64,000 nucleotides of DNA from Microbacterium sp. 18062 (GCF_902706225.1 NZ_CACSKB010000004.1:1-64000), one strand, 5' to 3'; counted from the first letter of the stretch, positions 33,930-42,334 are shown. Made by a program: numbers and translations. Notes: generated by a model not told the origin, from the sequence alone.

Positions 33930-34634
33930 ATGAGCACGACGCCCGACAAGCGCCAGAGCGGCAACCCCGCCACGCAGGCCAAGATCTCCCAGACCGCCAA
34001 GCAGGAACGCGAGCAGCGCCGCCAGGAGAAGCTCGCCGAATACCAGCGACAGCTCGCACGACGCAAGCGGAGCAAGCTCGTCTGGTGGGTCGTGGGGTCC
34101 ACCGCCGCGGTCGCCGTCGTCGCGATCGTCGTCGCATCCCTCGTCTTCACGCCGCGGCCCGCGACCTACGGCGCCCAGGACTCCACCGGTGCGCAGATCG
34201 AGGGCGTCGAGCTCTTCGACAACGTCACGACCCATGTCGAGGGCACGGTCGACTACCCGCAGTCCCCGCCCGCCGGCGGCGAGCACAACTCGGTCTGGCT
34301 CAACTGCGGCATCTACACCGAGCCCGTGCCGAACGAGAACGCCGTGCATTCCATGGAGCACGGCGCCGTGTGGGTCACCTACGACGCGGACCGGGTCGGC
34401 GACGACGAGCTGGCGACCCTTCGCTCGCATTTCCCGGCCACCTACACGCTGCTCTCCCCCTACGAGGGCCTGGACTCCCCGATCGTCCTCAGCGCGTGGA
34501 ACGCCCAGCTGAAGATCGACGACGCGAGCGACAGCCGGATCCCGGAGTTCTTCGAGGAGTACTGGCGCAGCCAGAACGCCCCCGAGCCGAACGCGGTGTG
34601 CAGCGGCGGTGTCGACGCGCCCGGCCGGCAGTGA
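33930..34634 (+). CDS. DUF3105 membrane-anchored protein
   Basis: A 234-residue protein. A charged coiled segment (residues about 15-50, KQEREQRRQEKLAEYQRQL) precedes one membrane helix (about 52-74). The external DUF3105 domain has GGEHNSVWLNCGIYTEPV and VHSMEHGAVWVTY, with invariant histidine and cysteine residues. GAGGA lies upstream of ATG 33930. It sits 4 nt upstream of the DUF305 gene. This pairing is common in actinobacteria and may concern metal or copper handling outside the membrane, but that is inference. Confidence 0.88.
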   Translation: MSTTPDKRQSGNPATQAKISQTAKQEREQRRQEKLAEYQRQLARRKRSKLVWWVVGSTAAVAVVAIVVASLVFTPRPATYGAQDSTGAQIEGVELFDNVTTHVEGTVDYPQSPPAGGEHNSVWLNCGIYTEPVPNENAVHSMEHGAVWVTYDADRVGDDELATLRSHFPATYTLLSPYEGLDSPIVLSAWNAQLKIDDASDSRIPEFFEEYWRSQNAPEPNAVCSGGVDAPGRQ

Positions 34635-34638
34635 CCCG

Positions 34639-35283
34639 ATGAGCGCCTACGCCGCCCGCCCGCGACGCTGGCCGTTCATCGCGCTGGCCGTCGTGGGCGC
34701 GGCGGCGCTGGCGTTCGCCATCGGTCGCTTCACGCTCTTCTCGAACGTCCCGGCCGCCCCGAACGCCGCCGACGTCGGCTTCGCCCGCGACATGCAGGTG
34801 CACCACGCGCAGGCGGTCGAGATGGCGATGACGATCTACCGCGACACCGAGGACGAGCAGATCCGCGCGCTGTCATACGACATCGCCACCGGGCAGGCCG
34901 CGCAGCGCGGCGAGATGTTCGACTGGCTCGTGCAGTGGAACCTGCCCCAGGCCGGCGACCTCATGTCGTGGGTGTCCGCATCCGACGACCACGCGCACGC
35001 GGATGCCGAGGGCGCGAACGACGAAGAGCTCATGACCGAGATGGGGATGGCGAGCGCCGCCGAGCTCGCCGAGCTCGAGTCGGCGACCGGCACGGCGGCC
35101 GACTGCCTCTTCCTCGAGCTCATGATCCGGCACCACGAGGGTGCCCTGTCGATGACGGATGCGGTCATCGACCTCGGCAGCATCCCCCGCGTCCTGCAGG
35201 TCGCGCAGACCATGAAGACGCACCAGGGCGCCGAGATCGATGCGATGACCTCGGCCCAGGCGCGGCTGGGCTGCACGGGCTGA
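34639..35283 (+). CDS. DUF305 membrane-anchored protein
   Basis: A 214-residue protein with an N-terminal membrane anchor (about 11-32) and a helical, ferritin-like DUF305 domain. It has the paired-histidine motifs MQVHHAQAVEMA and LMIRHHEGALSMT and many Met/His residues (DDHAHAD in a loop). Related proteins bind copper (CopM in cyanobacteria), so extracytoplasmic metal binding is plausible. It starts 4 nt after the DUF3105 stop and is co-transcribed with it. Confidence 0.9.
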   Translation: MSAYAARPRRWPFIALAVVGAAALAFAIGRFTLFSNVPAAPNAADVGFARDMQVHHAQAVEMAMTIYRDTEDEQIRALSYDIATGQAAQRGEMFDWLVQWNLPQAGDLMSWVSASDDHAHADAEGANDEELMTEMGMASAAELAELESATGTAADCLFLELMIRHHEGALSMTDAVIDLGSIPRVLQVAQTMKTHQGAEIDAMTSAQARLGCTG

Positions 35284-35289
35284 ACCGGA

Positions 35290-35400
35290 GTCGCCGACCC
35301 GGGCCCCGACCTCGGTCCCCAGCGAGGAGCAAGGCTCCGAGACGAAGGGGCGCGGTGCCTCCGCTCCGCCGGGGTCGCCGACGCGTCCCACCGCTAAGGT
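35290..35400. repeat. Intergenic repeat related to the GAGCGAG...GAGACGAAGGG family
   Basis: The segment CAGCGAGGAGCAAGGCTCCGAGACGAAGGGGCG (about 35318-35351, given here as an arm GAGGAGC, a stem GGCTCCGAG and the tail GAGACGAAGGG) resembles the repeat at about 55287-55325. It is flanked by a near-direct repeat, GGAGTCGCCGAC / GGGGTCGCCGAC. It fills the gap between the DUF305 gene and the next gene. Confidence 0.6.
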
Positions 35401-35406
35401 GGTCGC

Positions 35407-35829
35407 GTGCACGCATCCGCCCCGCGCCGCCCGATCGTGGTCCTCCTCGCGGTCATCCTCGTCGCACTGAACGGCGCGTTGAACACGGCGCTCGGCGTCC
35501 TCCTCCTGCTGAGCCGCTACGACGTCGCGGCGGACGACGTGCTGCCGGTCTCGCTGGTCGGGATCGGGATCATCCTGTTCGGGCTGCTGACCCTCGCGAT
35601 CGCCAGCGGGATCGCCCGCGGCAGCCGGCTCTCGCGGCTGCTGCTGACCGTCTACCTGGCGATCCAGCTCGTGCTGCACGGCATCACGATCGCGACGAGC
35701 GACGCGTGGGATGCGGCCTCGATCGTCCAGATCGTCCTGCAAGTGGCGCTGGTCGTGGTCGTGTGGGCCCCGCCGGGCTCACGGTACTTCGCCTCCCGTG
35801 CCCCGGCGCCCGATCCCTACCTGCCCTGA
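35407..35829 (+). CDS. Small four-helix membrane protein, function unknown
   Basis: A 140-residue hydrophobic protein with helices near residues 10-35, 46-67, 75-95 and 103-122, and short charged ends. GTG 35407 is the start. I do not recognise a family. The 3' end overlaps the convergent ATPase gene by 13 bp, so the pair share terminating sequence. Confidence 0.7.
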   Translation: MHASAPRRPIVVLLAVILVALNGALNTALGVLLLLSRYDVAADDVLPVSLVGIGIILFGLLTLAIASGIARGSRLSRLLLTVYLAIQLVLHGITIATSDAWDAASIVQIVLQVALVVVVWAPPGSRYFASRAPAPDPYLP

Positions 35830-38267
35830 GCACCGCTGCCGCCGCGCACCGAGCGGCGCACGAACCGGACGTGGAAGACCCGGACGATCTCGATCGCCCC
35901 GATGGCCCCCATCGTGAAGAGGGTCACGGCGTACGCGGCCTCGCGGCCCGGATCGACCAGCTGGAAGAACTCGATCGACAGCGGCACCGTGAAGATCACC
36001 GTCAGCGCGATGAACATCGCCCCCACGACCAGGACCTTGAACCGGTTCAGCGGACGGGACAGGATCGACAGCACCCAGATGCCGACGATCGCGAGGATGA
36101 TCGTCGACCCCGTCCGCAGCTGGTCCTCGTCCACGCCGAGCGAGCTGGCCACCAGCTTGTAGCCCGTCAGCGTCAGGGCGACCACGACGCCGGCCGGGAC
36201 GGCGAACGACAGCGACCGCCTGAGGAAGCCCGGGATGTAGCGGCGGGCGTTCGGCATGAGCGCGAGGAAGAACGCCGGGATGCCGATCGTCAGGCCGTCC
36301 GTGATCGACAGCTGGCGGGGCAGGAACGGGAACTCGAGCACGAGGATGCCGAACAACAGCGCGAGACCCGTCGCATACACGGTCTTCGTGAGGAACAGCA
36401 TCGAGACCCGCTCGATGTTCGCGATGACCTGGCGCCCCTCGGCGACGACGTCGGGAAGGTGGGAGAACCTGCCGTCCAGGAGCACGATCCGGGCCACCGC
36501 CTTGGTGGCGGCGGCCCCGGAGTTCATCGCGATGCCCATGTCGGCGGTCTTGATCGCCAGGGCGTCGTTGACGCCGTCGCCGGTCATCGCCACCGTGTGG
36601 CCGCGGCTCTGCAGCGCGACGACCATGTCCTTCTTCTGCTCCGGGGTGACGCGGCCGAACACGGTGTGGGTCTCCAGTACCTCGGCGAGGGCGTCGTCGT
36701 CGGTCGGGAGCGTGCGCGCGTCGTACCCTTCGGGGACGTCGAGTCCCACCTCGCGGGCGATCGCGGCGACCGTCCGGGGGTTGTCGCCGGAGATGATGCG
36801 GACACCGACCCCCTGCTCCCGGAAGTAGGCGAGCGTCTGCGCCGCATCCGGCCGCACCCGTTCGCCGAACGTCACGACCACGGCGGGGCGAAGATCCGCG
36901 GGCAGGCGCTCGGCCTCCACGTCCGCCTCGGTCAGCGCGGTGGGCGCGTACCCCAGCACGAGGGTGCGCAGACCGCTCGAGGCGAGTCGGGTGACCACCG
37001 ATCCGAGCGGAGACGCCGCATCCGTCGCCGGGTCGCCGAACACCATCTCAGGTGCGCCCAGCACCCACGTCGGACCGTGCTCGAAGGCCACCGCGCTCCA
37101 CTTGCGCGCCGAAGAGAACGGGATCGTCGCGGCGGGGGTGCGCGACGCCGCGACGGGGTACGGCTCTTGCAGACAGCGCGCCGTCGCGTTCGCGTCAGGT
37201 GCTGCGCCGTACCAGGCGAGCGCGTCCTCCCATCCGTCGGCGGCGTCCGGCAGCGGGTGGACGCCGTCGAAGGTGATCTCCCCCGCCGTGAGCGTTCCGG
37301 TCTTGTCGAGGCAGATCATGTCGACGCGAGCGAGCCCCTCGACCGCCGGCAGCTCGTTGACGAGCACGTTCTTGCCAGCGAGCTTCGCCGCCCCGACCGC
37401 GAAGGCGATCGAGGTCATCAGCACGAGGCCGAGCGGGATCATCGCGGTCAGCGAGGCGATCGTGTTCACGACCGCCTGGACCCAGCGCCCCTCGTCGAAG
37501 ATCGTGGCCCACCCGCCGGCGACCATCACCTGCGCATTGAGCACGAGCAGGCCGATCGGGCCGATCCCCCAGCTCACCCACTTCAGGACGCGGTTGACGC
37601 TGGAGCGCAGCTCGCTGGAGACGAGCGAGAATCGCTTCGCCTCGACCTGGAAGCGGTTCGCGTAGGAGTCCGCACCGACCCGGTTCACCTGGGCGGCGCC
37701 CTCGCCACCCACGACGACCGACCCCGACAGGGCCTCGTCGTCCGGCCGCTTGTCGACCGCATCCGACTCCCCGGTCAGCATCGACTCGTCGATCTGCAGA
37801 CCGCGGGAGGACACGACGACCGCGTCGGCGGCCACCTGGTCGCCCGCGCGGAGCACGAGGATGTCGTCCTGCACGACCTCCGTCGGGACGATCTCGCTCT
37901 CCTCTCCGTCGCGGCGCACGCGCGCCCGAGGCGCGTTCAGCAGCGCGAGACGATCGAGCGCCGCCTTCGCGCGGAACTCCTGCACGGTGCCGATGATGGC
38001 GTTCGCGAAGGCTGCGAGCCCGAAGAGGGCGTCCTGCCAGCGGCCGACGAGCAGGAGCACCAGGAAGCACGCGCCGACGATGCCGTTGAAAAGCGTGAAG
38101 ACGTTCGCGCGGACGATGTTCCAGACGCTGCGGCTGGAGTCCGCCTCGTAGGCGTTGACCCGACCGTCGCGGACGCGGTCCGCCACCTCCGCGGCGCGCA
38201 GGCCCACCTCCTCGGGGGTCGGAACCGGTTCCCGCGCACCCTCGACGATGACATCCCCCGCGTCCAT
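35817..38267 (-). CDS. P-type cation ATPase, CtpE-like
   Basis: An 816-residue HAD-type P-ATPase. The actuator loop TGES, the phosphorylation site D321-KTGTLT and the hinge TGDGVNDALAIK are intact. The membrane segment before the phosphorylation domain reads IPLGLVLMTSIAFAVGAAKLA, lacking the PEGL of Ca2+-ATPases. This matches the CtpE group of mycobacteria, implicated in calcium uptake. About ten helices are predicted, with the last six after residue 600. Calcium is the best guess at substrate, by family only. Confidence 0.9.
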   Translation of the reverse strand: MDAGDVIVEGAREPVPTPEEVGLRAAEVADRVRDGRVNAYEADSSRSVWNIVRANVFTLFNGIVGACFLVLLLVGRWQDALFGLAAFANAIIGTVQEFRAKAALDRLALLNAPRARVRRDGEESEIVPTEVVQDDILVLRAGDQVAADAVVVSSRGLQIDESMLTGESDAVDKRPDDEALSGSVVVGGEGAAQVNRVGADSYANRFQVEAKRFSLVSSELRSSVNRVLKWVSWGIGPIGLLVLNAQVMVAGGWATIFDEGRWVQAVVNTIASLTAMIPLGLVLMTSIAFAVGAAKLAGKNVLVNELPAVEGLARVDMICLDKTGTLTAGEITFDGVHPLPDAADGWEDALAWYGAAPDANATARCLQEPYPVAASRTPAATIPFSSARKWSAVAFEHGPTWVLGAPEMVFGDPATDAASPLGSVVTRLASSGLRTLVLGYAPTALTEADVEAERLPADLRPAVVVTFGERVRPDAAQTLAYFREQGVGVRIISGDNPRTVAAIAREVGLDVPEGYDARTLPTDDDALAEVLETHTVFGRVTPEQKKDMVVALQSRGHTVAMTGDGVNDALAIKTADMGIAMNSGAAATKAVARIVLLDGRFSHLPDVVAEGRQVIANIERVSMLFLTKTVYATGLALLFGILVLEFPFLPRQLSITDGLTIGIPAFFLALMPNARRYIPGFLRRSLSFAVPAGVVVALTLTGYKLVASSLGVDEDQLRTGSTIILAIVGIWVLSILSRPLNRFKVLVVGAMFIALTVIFTVPLSIEFFQLVDPGREAAYAVTLFTMGAIGAIEIVRVFHVRFVRRSVRGGSGAQGR

Positions 38268-38350
38268 GCGCTCACCTTAGCCGGATGGCGGTCCGACGCA
38301 CCTTCGCGGGGCGCACCGTTCCGGTGACCCCCGCGGGAGTGCGTACGCGA

Positions 38351-39325
38351 TCAGCCCTTGGTCGAGCCCGCCAGCAGTCCGCGGACGAAGTACCGCTGCA
38401 GGGCGAAGAACACGATCAACGGAACGATGATCGCGACGAACGCGCCTGCGGTGAGGAGCTGCCAGTCATTGCCCCGGCTTCCGGTGATCTCGGCGAGGAG
38501 CTTCGTGATCGGTGCCACCGCACCGTCGGCGAAGATCAGCGCCACCAGAAGATCGTTCCAGACCCACAGGAACTGGAAGATGCCGAACGAGGCGATCGCA
38601 GGCATCGTCAGCGGCAGCACGATGCGGAAGAAGATCTGCCCGCGCGAGGCGCCGTCGACCCTCGCCGCCTCGATGATGTCGGCCGGGATCTCCGCCATGA
38701 AGTTGTACAGGAGATAGATGGCCAGCGGCAGCGCGAACATCGAGTGGGCGATCCACACCTGCGCGTATCCGCCCGCGACGCCCAGCGGCTCGGTGATCTG
38801 CAGCCCCCACAGGTTGATGCCCTGCGAGAACGAGCGCAGCAGCGGGATGAGCGCCATCTGGATGGGCACGATCTGCAGCGCGAACACGAAGATGAACAGG
38901 ACGTTGCGGCCCTTGAAGTCGATCCACGCGAACGCGTACGCCGCGAGACAGGCGATGGCGAGCGGGATGACGGTGCCCGGGATGGTGATCGCGATCGAGT
39001 TGACGAACGCGCTCGCCATCGTGACCTGGGAGTTGCCGGCCTGCAGGACCTGCGTGTAGTTCTCCAGCGTCACCTGCGGGTCGGCGAAGAAGGTCCACCA
39101 TCCGGTGGTCTTGATCTGCTGCTCGGGGCGGAGCGACGAGACGAACAGGCCGAATGTGGGGATCGTCCACAGTGCCGCGATGATGATCGCGAAGACCGAC
39201 GCCCACGGCTTCGTGAGCTTCTTCCGCGCCCGGCCGGCGGAGCCCTCCATCCGGCGTTCCCCGCGCTTCAACTGCCTCTGCGTCGCCTTGTCGACGGGAA
39301 GGTCGATCGGCATGACGTCGCTCAT
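38351..39325 (-). CDS. Sugar ABC transporter permease (MalG-type, CUT1)
   Basis: A 324-residue inner permease with six helices. The EAA loop EAARVDGASRGQIFFRIVLP contacts the ATPase. The ATG at 39325 overlaps the stop of a 21-codon minicistron (ATGA) that is the last of three tandem copies. With the MalF-type permease and the binding protein it makes a carbohydrate uptake system. No ATPase gene is present here, so a shared MsiK-type ATPase elsewhere is likely. Confidence 0.93.
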   Translation of the reverse strand: MSDVMPIDLPVDKATQRQLKRGERRMEGSAGRARKKLTKPWASVFAIIIAALWTIPTFGLFVSSLRPEQQIKTTGWWTFFADPQVTLENYTQVLQAGNSQVTMASAFVNSIAITIPGTVIPLAIACLAAYAFAWIDFKGRNVLFIFVFALQIVPIQMALIPLLRSFSQGINLWGLQITEPLGVAGGYAQVWIAHSMFALPLAIYLLYNFMAEIPADIIEAARVDGASRGQIFFRIVLPLTMPAIASFGIFQFLWVWNDLLVALIFADGAVAPITKLLAEITGSRGNDWQLLTAGAFVAIIVPLIVFFALQRYFVRGLLAGSTKG

Positions 39326-39387
39326 AGGATCGCCCCCTTCGGGCGATCTGCGCGCTCACGCGCACAGGACGCGTACCGCGTGCTCAT
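39322..39387 (-). CDS. Minicistron 3 (21 codons), coupled to the MalG-type permease
   Basis: An open frame of 21 codons that begins MSTRYASCAR and ends GAIL. Its ATG overlaps the stop of minicistron 2 and its TGA overlaps the permease ATG. A purine-rich run (GAAGGGGGCGA) precedes the next start. Whether the peptide is stable is unknown; it may serve only to carry ribosomes along. Confidence 0.5.
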   Translation of the reverse strand: MSTRYASCARERADRPKGAIL

Positions 39388-39449
39388 AGGACCGCCCCCC
39401 TCGGACGATCTGCGCGCTCACGCGCACAGGACGCGTACCGCGTGCTCAT
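39384..39449 (-). CDS. Minicistron 2 (21 codons)
   Basis: The middle unit, starting MSTRYASCAR and ending GAVL. Its start overlaps the stop of minicistron 1 (ATGA). It differs from unit 3 at only a few bases. A TGCGCG/CGCGCA hairpin lies within it, and GAGGGGGG before the next start can act as the ribosome site. Confidence 0.5.
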   Translation of the reverse strand: MSTRYASCARERADRPRGAVL

Positions 39450-39511
39450 AGGACCGCCCCCCTCGGACGATCTGCGCGCCGACGCGCGCAAGACGCATAC
39501 CGCGTGCTCAT
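39446..39511 (-). CDS. Minicistron 1 (21 codons), coupled to the MalF-type permease
   Basis: The first unit. Its ATG overlaps the permease stop (ATGA), and it reads MSTRYASCAR, then RRADRP, ending GAVL. Base differences from units 2 and 3 keep a hairpin (TGCGCGC/GCGCGCA), one pair longer. The reading frame, start, stop and ribosome site are all preserved. Confidence 0.5.
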   Translation of the reverse strand: MSTRYASCARRRADRPRGAVL

Positions 39512-40641
39512 CGGATCTCCCTCTGCTTCGCGATCTGCCGGGCGTTGTAGACCACGATCGGCAGGACGAGGATGAACAGGACGACGGCGAAGGCGGCGCT
39601 CCGGCCGGCCTCGAACTTGGTGAACTGCGTGTACATCTCGTTCGCGATGACCGAGGTGCCGTACGAGCCCGCGGTCATGGTGCGGACGATGTCGAAGACC
39701 TTCAGCGACGCGATGGAGATCGTCGTGAGGACGACGATGATGGAGGGCCGGATCGAGGGGACGGTCACGCTCCAGAACCTCTGCCAGGCATTGGTGCCGT
39801 CGAGCTCGGCGGCCTCCAACTGCTCGATCGGGACCCCCTTGATGGCCGCCGACAGCACGACCATCGCGAAACCGGTCTGCACCCAGATCAGCACGACGAT
39901 GAGGAACAGCGTGTTCCACGGCTCGCCGAGCAGCCACTGCTGCGGAGTGCCGCCGAGCCAGACGATGATCTGGTTGAGCAGACCGATCTGCTCGTACTCC
40001 GCGGAGCGGTACTCGTAGACGAATCGCCAGATGATCGACGCGCCCACGAACGAGATGGCCATCGGCATGAAGACGAGCACCTTGTAGACCTTCTCGCCGC
40101 GGGTCTTGTCGATGAAGACCGCGTAGGCGAGGCCGATGGCCGTCGAGAAGGTCGGCGCGAGCAGCACCCAGACGATGGTGTTGACGACCGTGCGCACGCC
40201 GTCGGGTTGCGTGAAGATCCAGGCGAAGTTGTCGAACCCGACGAACGCGTTGCCCGCTGCGTTCTGGAAGGCGCCGATGAACGTCTGGATCGACGGCAGG
40301 ATGAGGCCGACCAGAAGAAGGAGCATGGCGGGCGCGAGGAACGCCAGCAACTGCACGAGATACCCGGTGCCCGACCGGGCGCGGAAGTCGAGGAGGAACA
40401 GACCCGCTCCGAAGACGGCGGCGACGGCGGCCGCCCACCAGACGGAGTTGAACGCGATGAAGACGCCCGCCGGGATCAACACGCACATGGCGAATCGGAT
40501 CCAGGTGTACACCGTTCCCTTGCGAGGGGCGATGTCGACGAGGAAGAGGATCGCGGCGACGACGGCGAGGAACGCCACGACCACCACGACAGCCTGGAGC
40601 AGCGGATGCAGCTGCCCGATCCAGTTGAAGAAAGCGGTCAC
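39508..40641 (-). CDS. Sugar ABC transporter permease (MalF-type, CUT1)
   Basis: A 377-residue permease with extra N-terminal helices before the core six. The EAA loop is EAAELDGTNAWQRFWSVTVP. AAAGGAG lies before GTG 40641. The stop overlaps the first minicistron. The substrate is probably an oligosaccharide or alpha-glucoside, judged only from the CUT1 family and the LacI-type regulator. Confidence 0.93.
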   Translation of the reverse strand: MTAFFNWIGQLHPLLQAVVVVVAFLAVVAAILFLVDIAPRKGTVYTWIRFAMCVLIPAGVFIAFNSVWWAAAVAAVFGAGLFLLDFRARSGTGYLVQLLAFLAPAMLLLLVGLILPSIQTFIGAFQNAAGNAFVGFDNFAWIFTQPDGVRTVVNTIVWVLLAPTFSTAIGLAYAVFIDKTRGEKVYKVLVFMPMAISFVGASIIWRFVYEYRSAEYEQIGLLNQIIVWLGGTPQQWLLGEPWNTLFLIVVLIWVQTGFAMVVLSAAIKGVPIEQLEAAELDGTNAWQRFWSVTVPSIRPSIIVVLTTISIASLKVFDIVRTMTAGSYGTSVIANEMYTQFTKFEAGRSAAFAVVLFILVLPIVVYNARQIAKQREIR

Positions 40642-40707
40642 GAGGCTCCTTTCGAGCGCGGCATCGGACCCGATGCATGGAATCTAGCGAAGATCACGAG
40701 CGGGAGT

Positions 40708-40738
40708 CGAGGGGTCGCCCCGGTGGAGCGACCCCTCG
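40708..40738 (-). terminator. Intercistronic hairpin between binding-protein and permease genes
   Basis: CGAGGGGTCGC (40708-40718) and GCGACCCCTCG (40728-40738) form a perfect 11-bp stem with a 9-nt loop, just after the binding-protein stop. Such hairpins lower downstream expression or protect the 5' part of the mRNA, giving more binding protein than permease. Confidence 0.75.
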
Positions 40739-40751
40739 ATCGTCATCGCCG

Positions 40752-42056
40752 CTAGCTCGAGGGCCAGGCGGACTGGATCTGGGTCAGCACCTCGTCGGTC
40801 GGGGTGCCGCCGATCCAGGAGACCATCCCCTTCCAGAAGGAGCCCGCACCCACGACGCTCGGCATGAGGTCCGAGGCGTCGAAGCGGAACGTGGTGTTCG
40901 GGTCCTGCAGGATCTCGATGGCCTGCGTCAGGATGCCGCTGGAGGCGTTGTCCGGGTCGAGACCCTTGTTGGCGGAGATGACGCCGCCGAGCTCGACACG
41001 GGTGTTCGCCCACTCGGGACTGGACAGGTAGGTGAGGAACTTCTGCACGGCCGGCTTGTCGCTGAACGCGCCGACGATCTCGCCGCCGCCGGTGACCTCG
41101 GTGCTGCCCGCCTCGACGCCCGGGGTGACGAAGGCCCACACGTCGCCGTCCTCGGCCACGGTGCCGCCCGCATCGGTGATGAAGCCGTCGAAGAAGGACG
41201 CCTGGTGGGTCAGCGCGCACGTGCCGTCCGCGATCGGGGCGGCCACGTCGCCGAAGGCCGTCGAGTTGATCGACTGGACGTCACCGAAGCCTGCGTTGAC
41301 CAGGGTCGGGTCGAGCAGGATCTCGCCGACCGAGTCGAAGGCCGCCGCGATCTGGGGATCGGTGAACTCGACCTCGCCGGAGACCCACTCGTCGTAGACA
41401 TCGGAGCCGGCCTCGCGAAGCACGAGGTCCTCGACCCAGTCCGTTCCCGGCCAGCCGGTCGCGTCTCCGGAGCCGAAGCCCGCGCACCACGGAGCGGCAC
41501 CGGTCTTCTCCTGGATGGTGCGGGTGAGCGTGAGCAGCTCGTCCCAGGTCTCCGGCACCTCCACGCCCCACTCGGCGAACTTCGCCGGCTGATACCAGAC
41601 GAAGCCCTTGACGCTGGCCATGAGAGGCGCGCCGTAGAGGGTGTCGTCCACCGTGCCGTACTTGGCCCAGTCCTCCGACCAGTACTCCTCCACGTTCGCC
41701 TGCACATCGGCGGGCGCCGCCTTCAGGTAGCCGCGCTTCGCGAGGTCGGCCAAGAGCCCCGGCTGCGGGAAGATCGCGACATCGGGCGGGTTCCCGCCCT
41801 GCGCGCGGATGCCGATCTGCGACTCGAACTCCTTGCTCGACTCGTACTTGACCGTGATGTCGTTCTCCTCGGCCCAATCGGCCCAGGACTGCTCGAGCAG
41901 TTCCGCCTCGGTGTCGGCGATCGTGCCGTACACCGTGACCGTGTTGTCGCCCGTGGACGTCCCGCCGCCGCCGCCGGCGCAGCCGGCGAGCGCGAGCCCG
42001 GCGACTCCCACCAGAGCGATCGGGGCGACCAGGCGGCGCCGCTGCGATCTGATCAT
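40752..42056 (-). CDS. Sugar ABC transporter substrate-binding lipoprotein
   Basis: A 434-residue extracellular solute-binding protein (family 1, MalE-like). The lipobox is LALAGC, with the lipidated cysteine near residue 25 followed by a Gly-rich linker. The mature domain contains VYGTIADTEAELLEQ and the ligand-region segments PETWDELLTLTRTIQ and GFGSGDATGWPGTDW. ATG 42056 has AGAGGAGGA upstream. It is the first gene of the operon and is transcribed away from the LacI gene across four palindromes. Confidence 0.93.
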   Translation of the reverse strand: MIRSQRRRLVAPIALVGVAGLALAGCAGGGGGTSTGDNTVTVYGTIADTEAELLEQSWADWAEENDITVKYESSKEFESQIGIRAQGGNPPDVAIFPQPGLLADLAKRGYLKAAPADVQANVEEYWSEDWAKYGTVDDTLYGAPLMASVKGFVWYQPAKFAEWGVEVPETWDELLTLTRTIQEKTGAAPWCAGFGSGDATGWPGTDWVEDLVLREAGSDVYDEWVSGEVEFTDPQIAAAFDSVGEILLDPTLVNAGFGDVQSINSTAFGDVAAPIADGTCALTHQASFFDGFITDAGGTVAEDGDVWAFVTPGVEAGSTEVTGGGEIVGAFSDKPAVQKFLTYLSSPEWANTRVELGGVISANKGLDPDNASSGILTQAIEILQDPNTTFRFDASDLMPSVVGAGSFWKGMVSWIGGTPTDEVLTQIQSAWPSS

Positions 42057-42114
42057 GTGATTCCTCCTCTTTGAGTGCGCAGGTGCTTCATGCACTACGC
42101 ATCAGGTCCACTCA

Positions 42115-42126
42115 GGAACCGATTCC
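42115..42126. promoter_or_regulatory. LacI-type operator-like palindrome O1
   Basis: GGAACCGATTCC is one mismatch from the perfect palindrome O4 at 42255. It lies about 60 bp upstream of the binding-protein ATG, next to a -10-like CATACG on the minus strand. Confidence 0.6.
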
Positions 42127-42193
42127 AGGCCACCGTATGCCACATCCCTGGATCAGCACAACAGCGAGGGATCACAACTCGGTAAAGCTCCAT

Positions 42194-42236
42194 GGGAGCG
42201 CTCCCCCGCTTTTGTCGCGGACATGGGAGCGCTCCC
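42194..42236. promoter_or_regulatory. Two identical LacI-type operators O2 and O3
   Basis: GGGAGCGCTCCC occurs at 42194-42205 and again at 42225-42236. Both are perfect palindromes with the central CG typical of LacI-family sites. Centres are 31 bp apart, near three helical turns, which suits cooperative binding or looping. Confidence 0.75.
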
Positions 42237-42254
42237 TCGGCGAAGGAGCCGCGT

Positions 42255-42266
42255 GGAACCGGTTCC
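42255..42266. promoter_or_regulatory. LacI-type operator-like palindrome O4
   Basis: GGAACCGGTTCC is a perfect palindrome 80 bp before the regulator ATG, upstream of a -10-like TACGAT (42288-42293). It probably controls the regulator's own promoter. Confidence 0.65.
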
Positions 42267-42334
42267 ATATTTCCTCGCTCCGTCGACTACGATGTGGAGG
42301 TTCCCTCCGCCCATCGAAGAGGAAGGGTCGCGAC

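Larger units (their letters stand above)
39325..39511 (-). repeat. Three tandem 62-bp repeats between the permease genes
   Basis: ATG codons recur at exactly 62-bp steps (39511, 39449, 39387, 39325 on the minus strand). Units 2 and 3 are nearly identical and unit 1 is slightly diverged. Because 62 is not a multiple of three, each unit shifts frame by one base, which is what lets every TGA overlap the next ATG. Unit 3 also holds a GATCGCCC/GGGCGATC stem. Confidence 0.95.

Noticed and set aside
39322..39511. A CRISPR-like array
   Set aside because: The repeats are directly abutting, three in number and without unique spacers, and they couple two genes of one operon.
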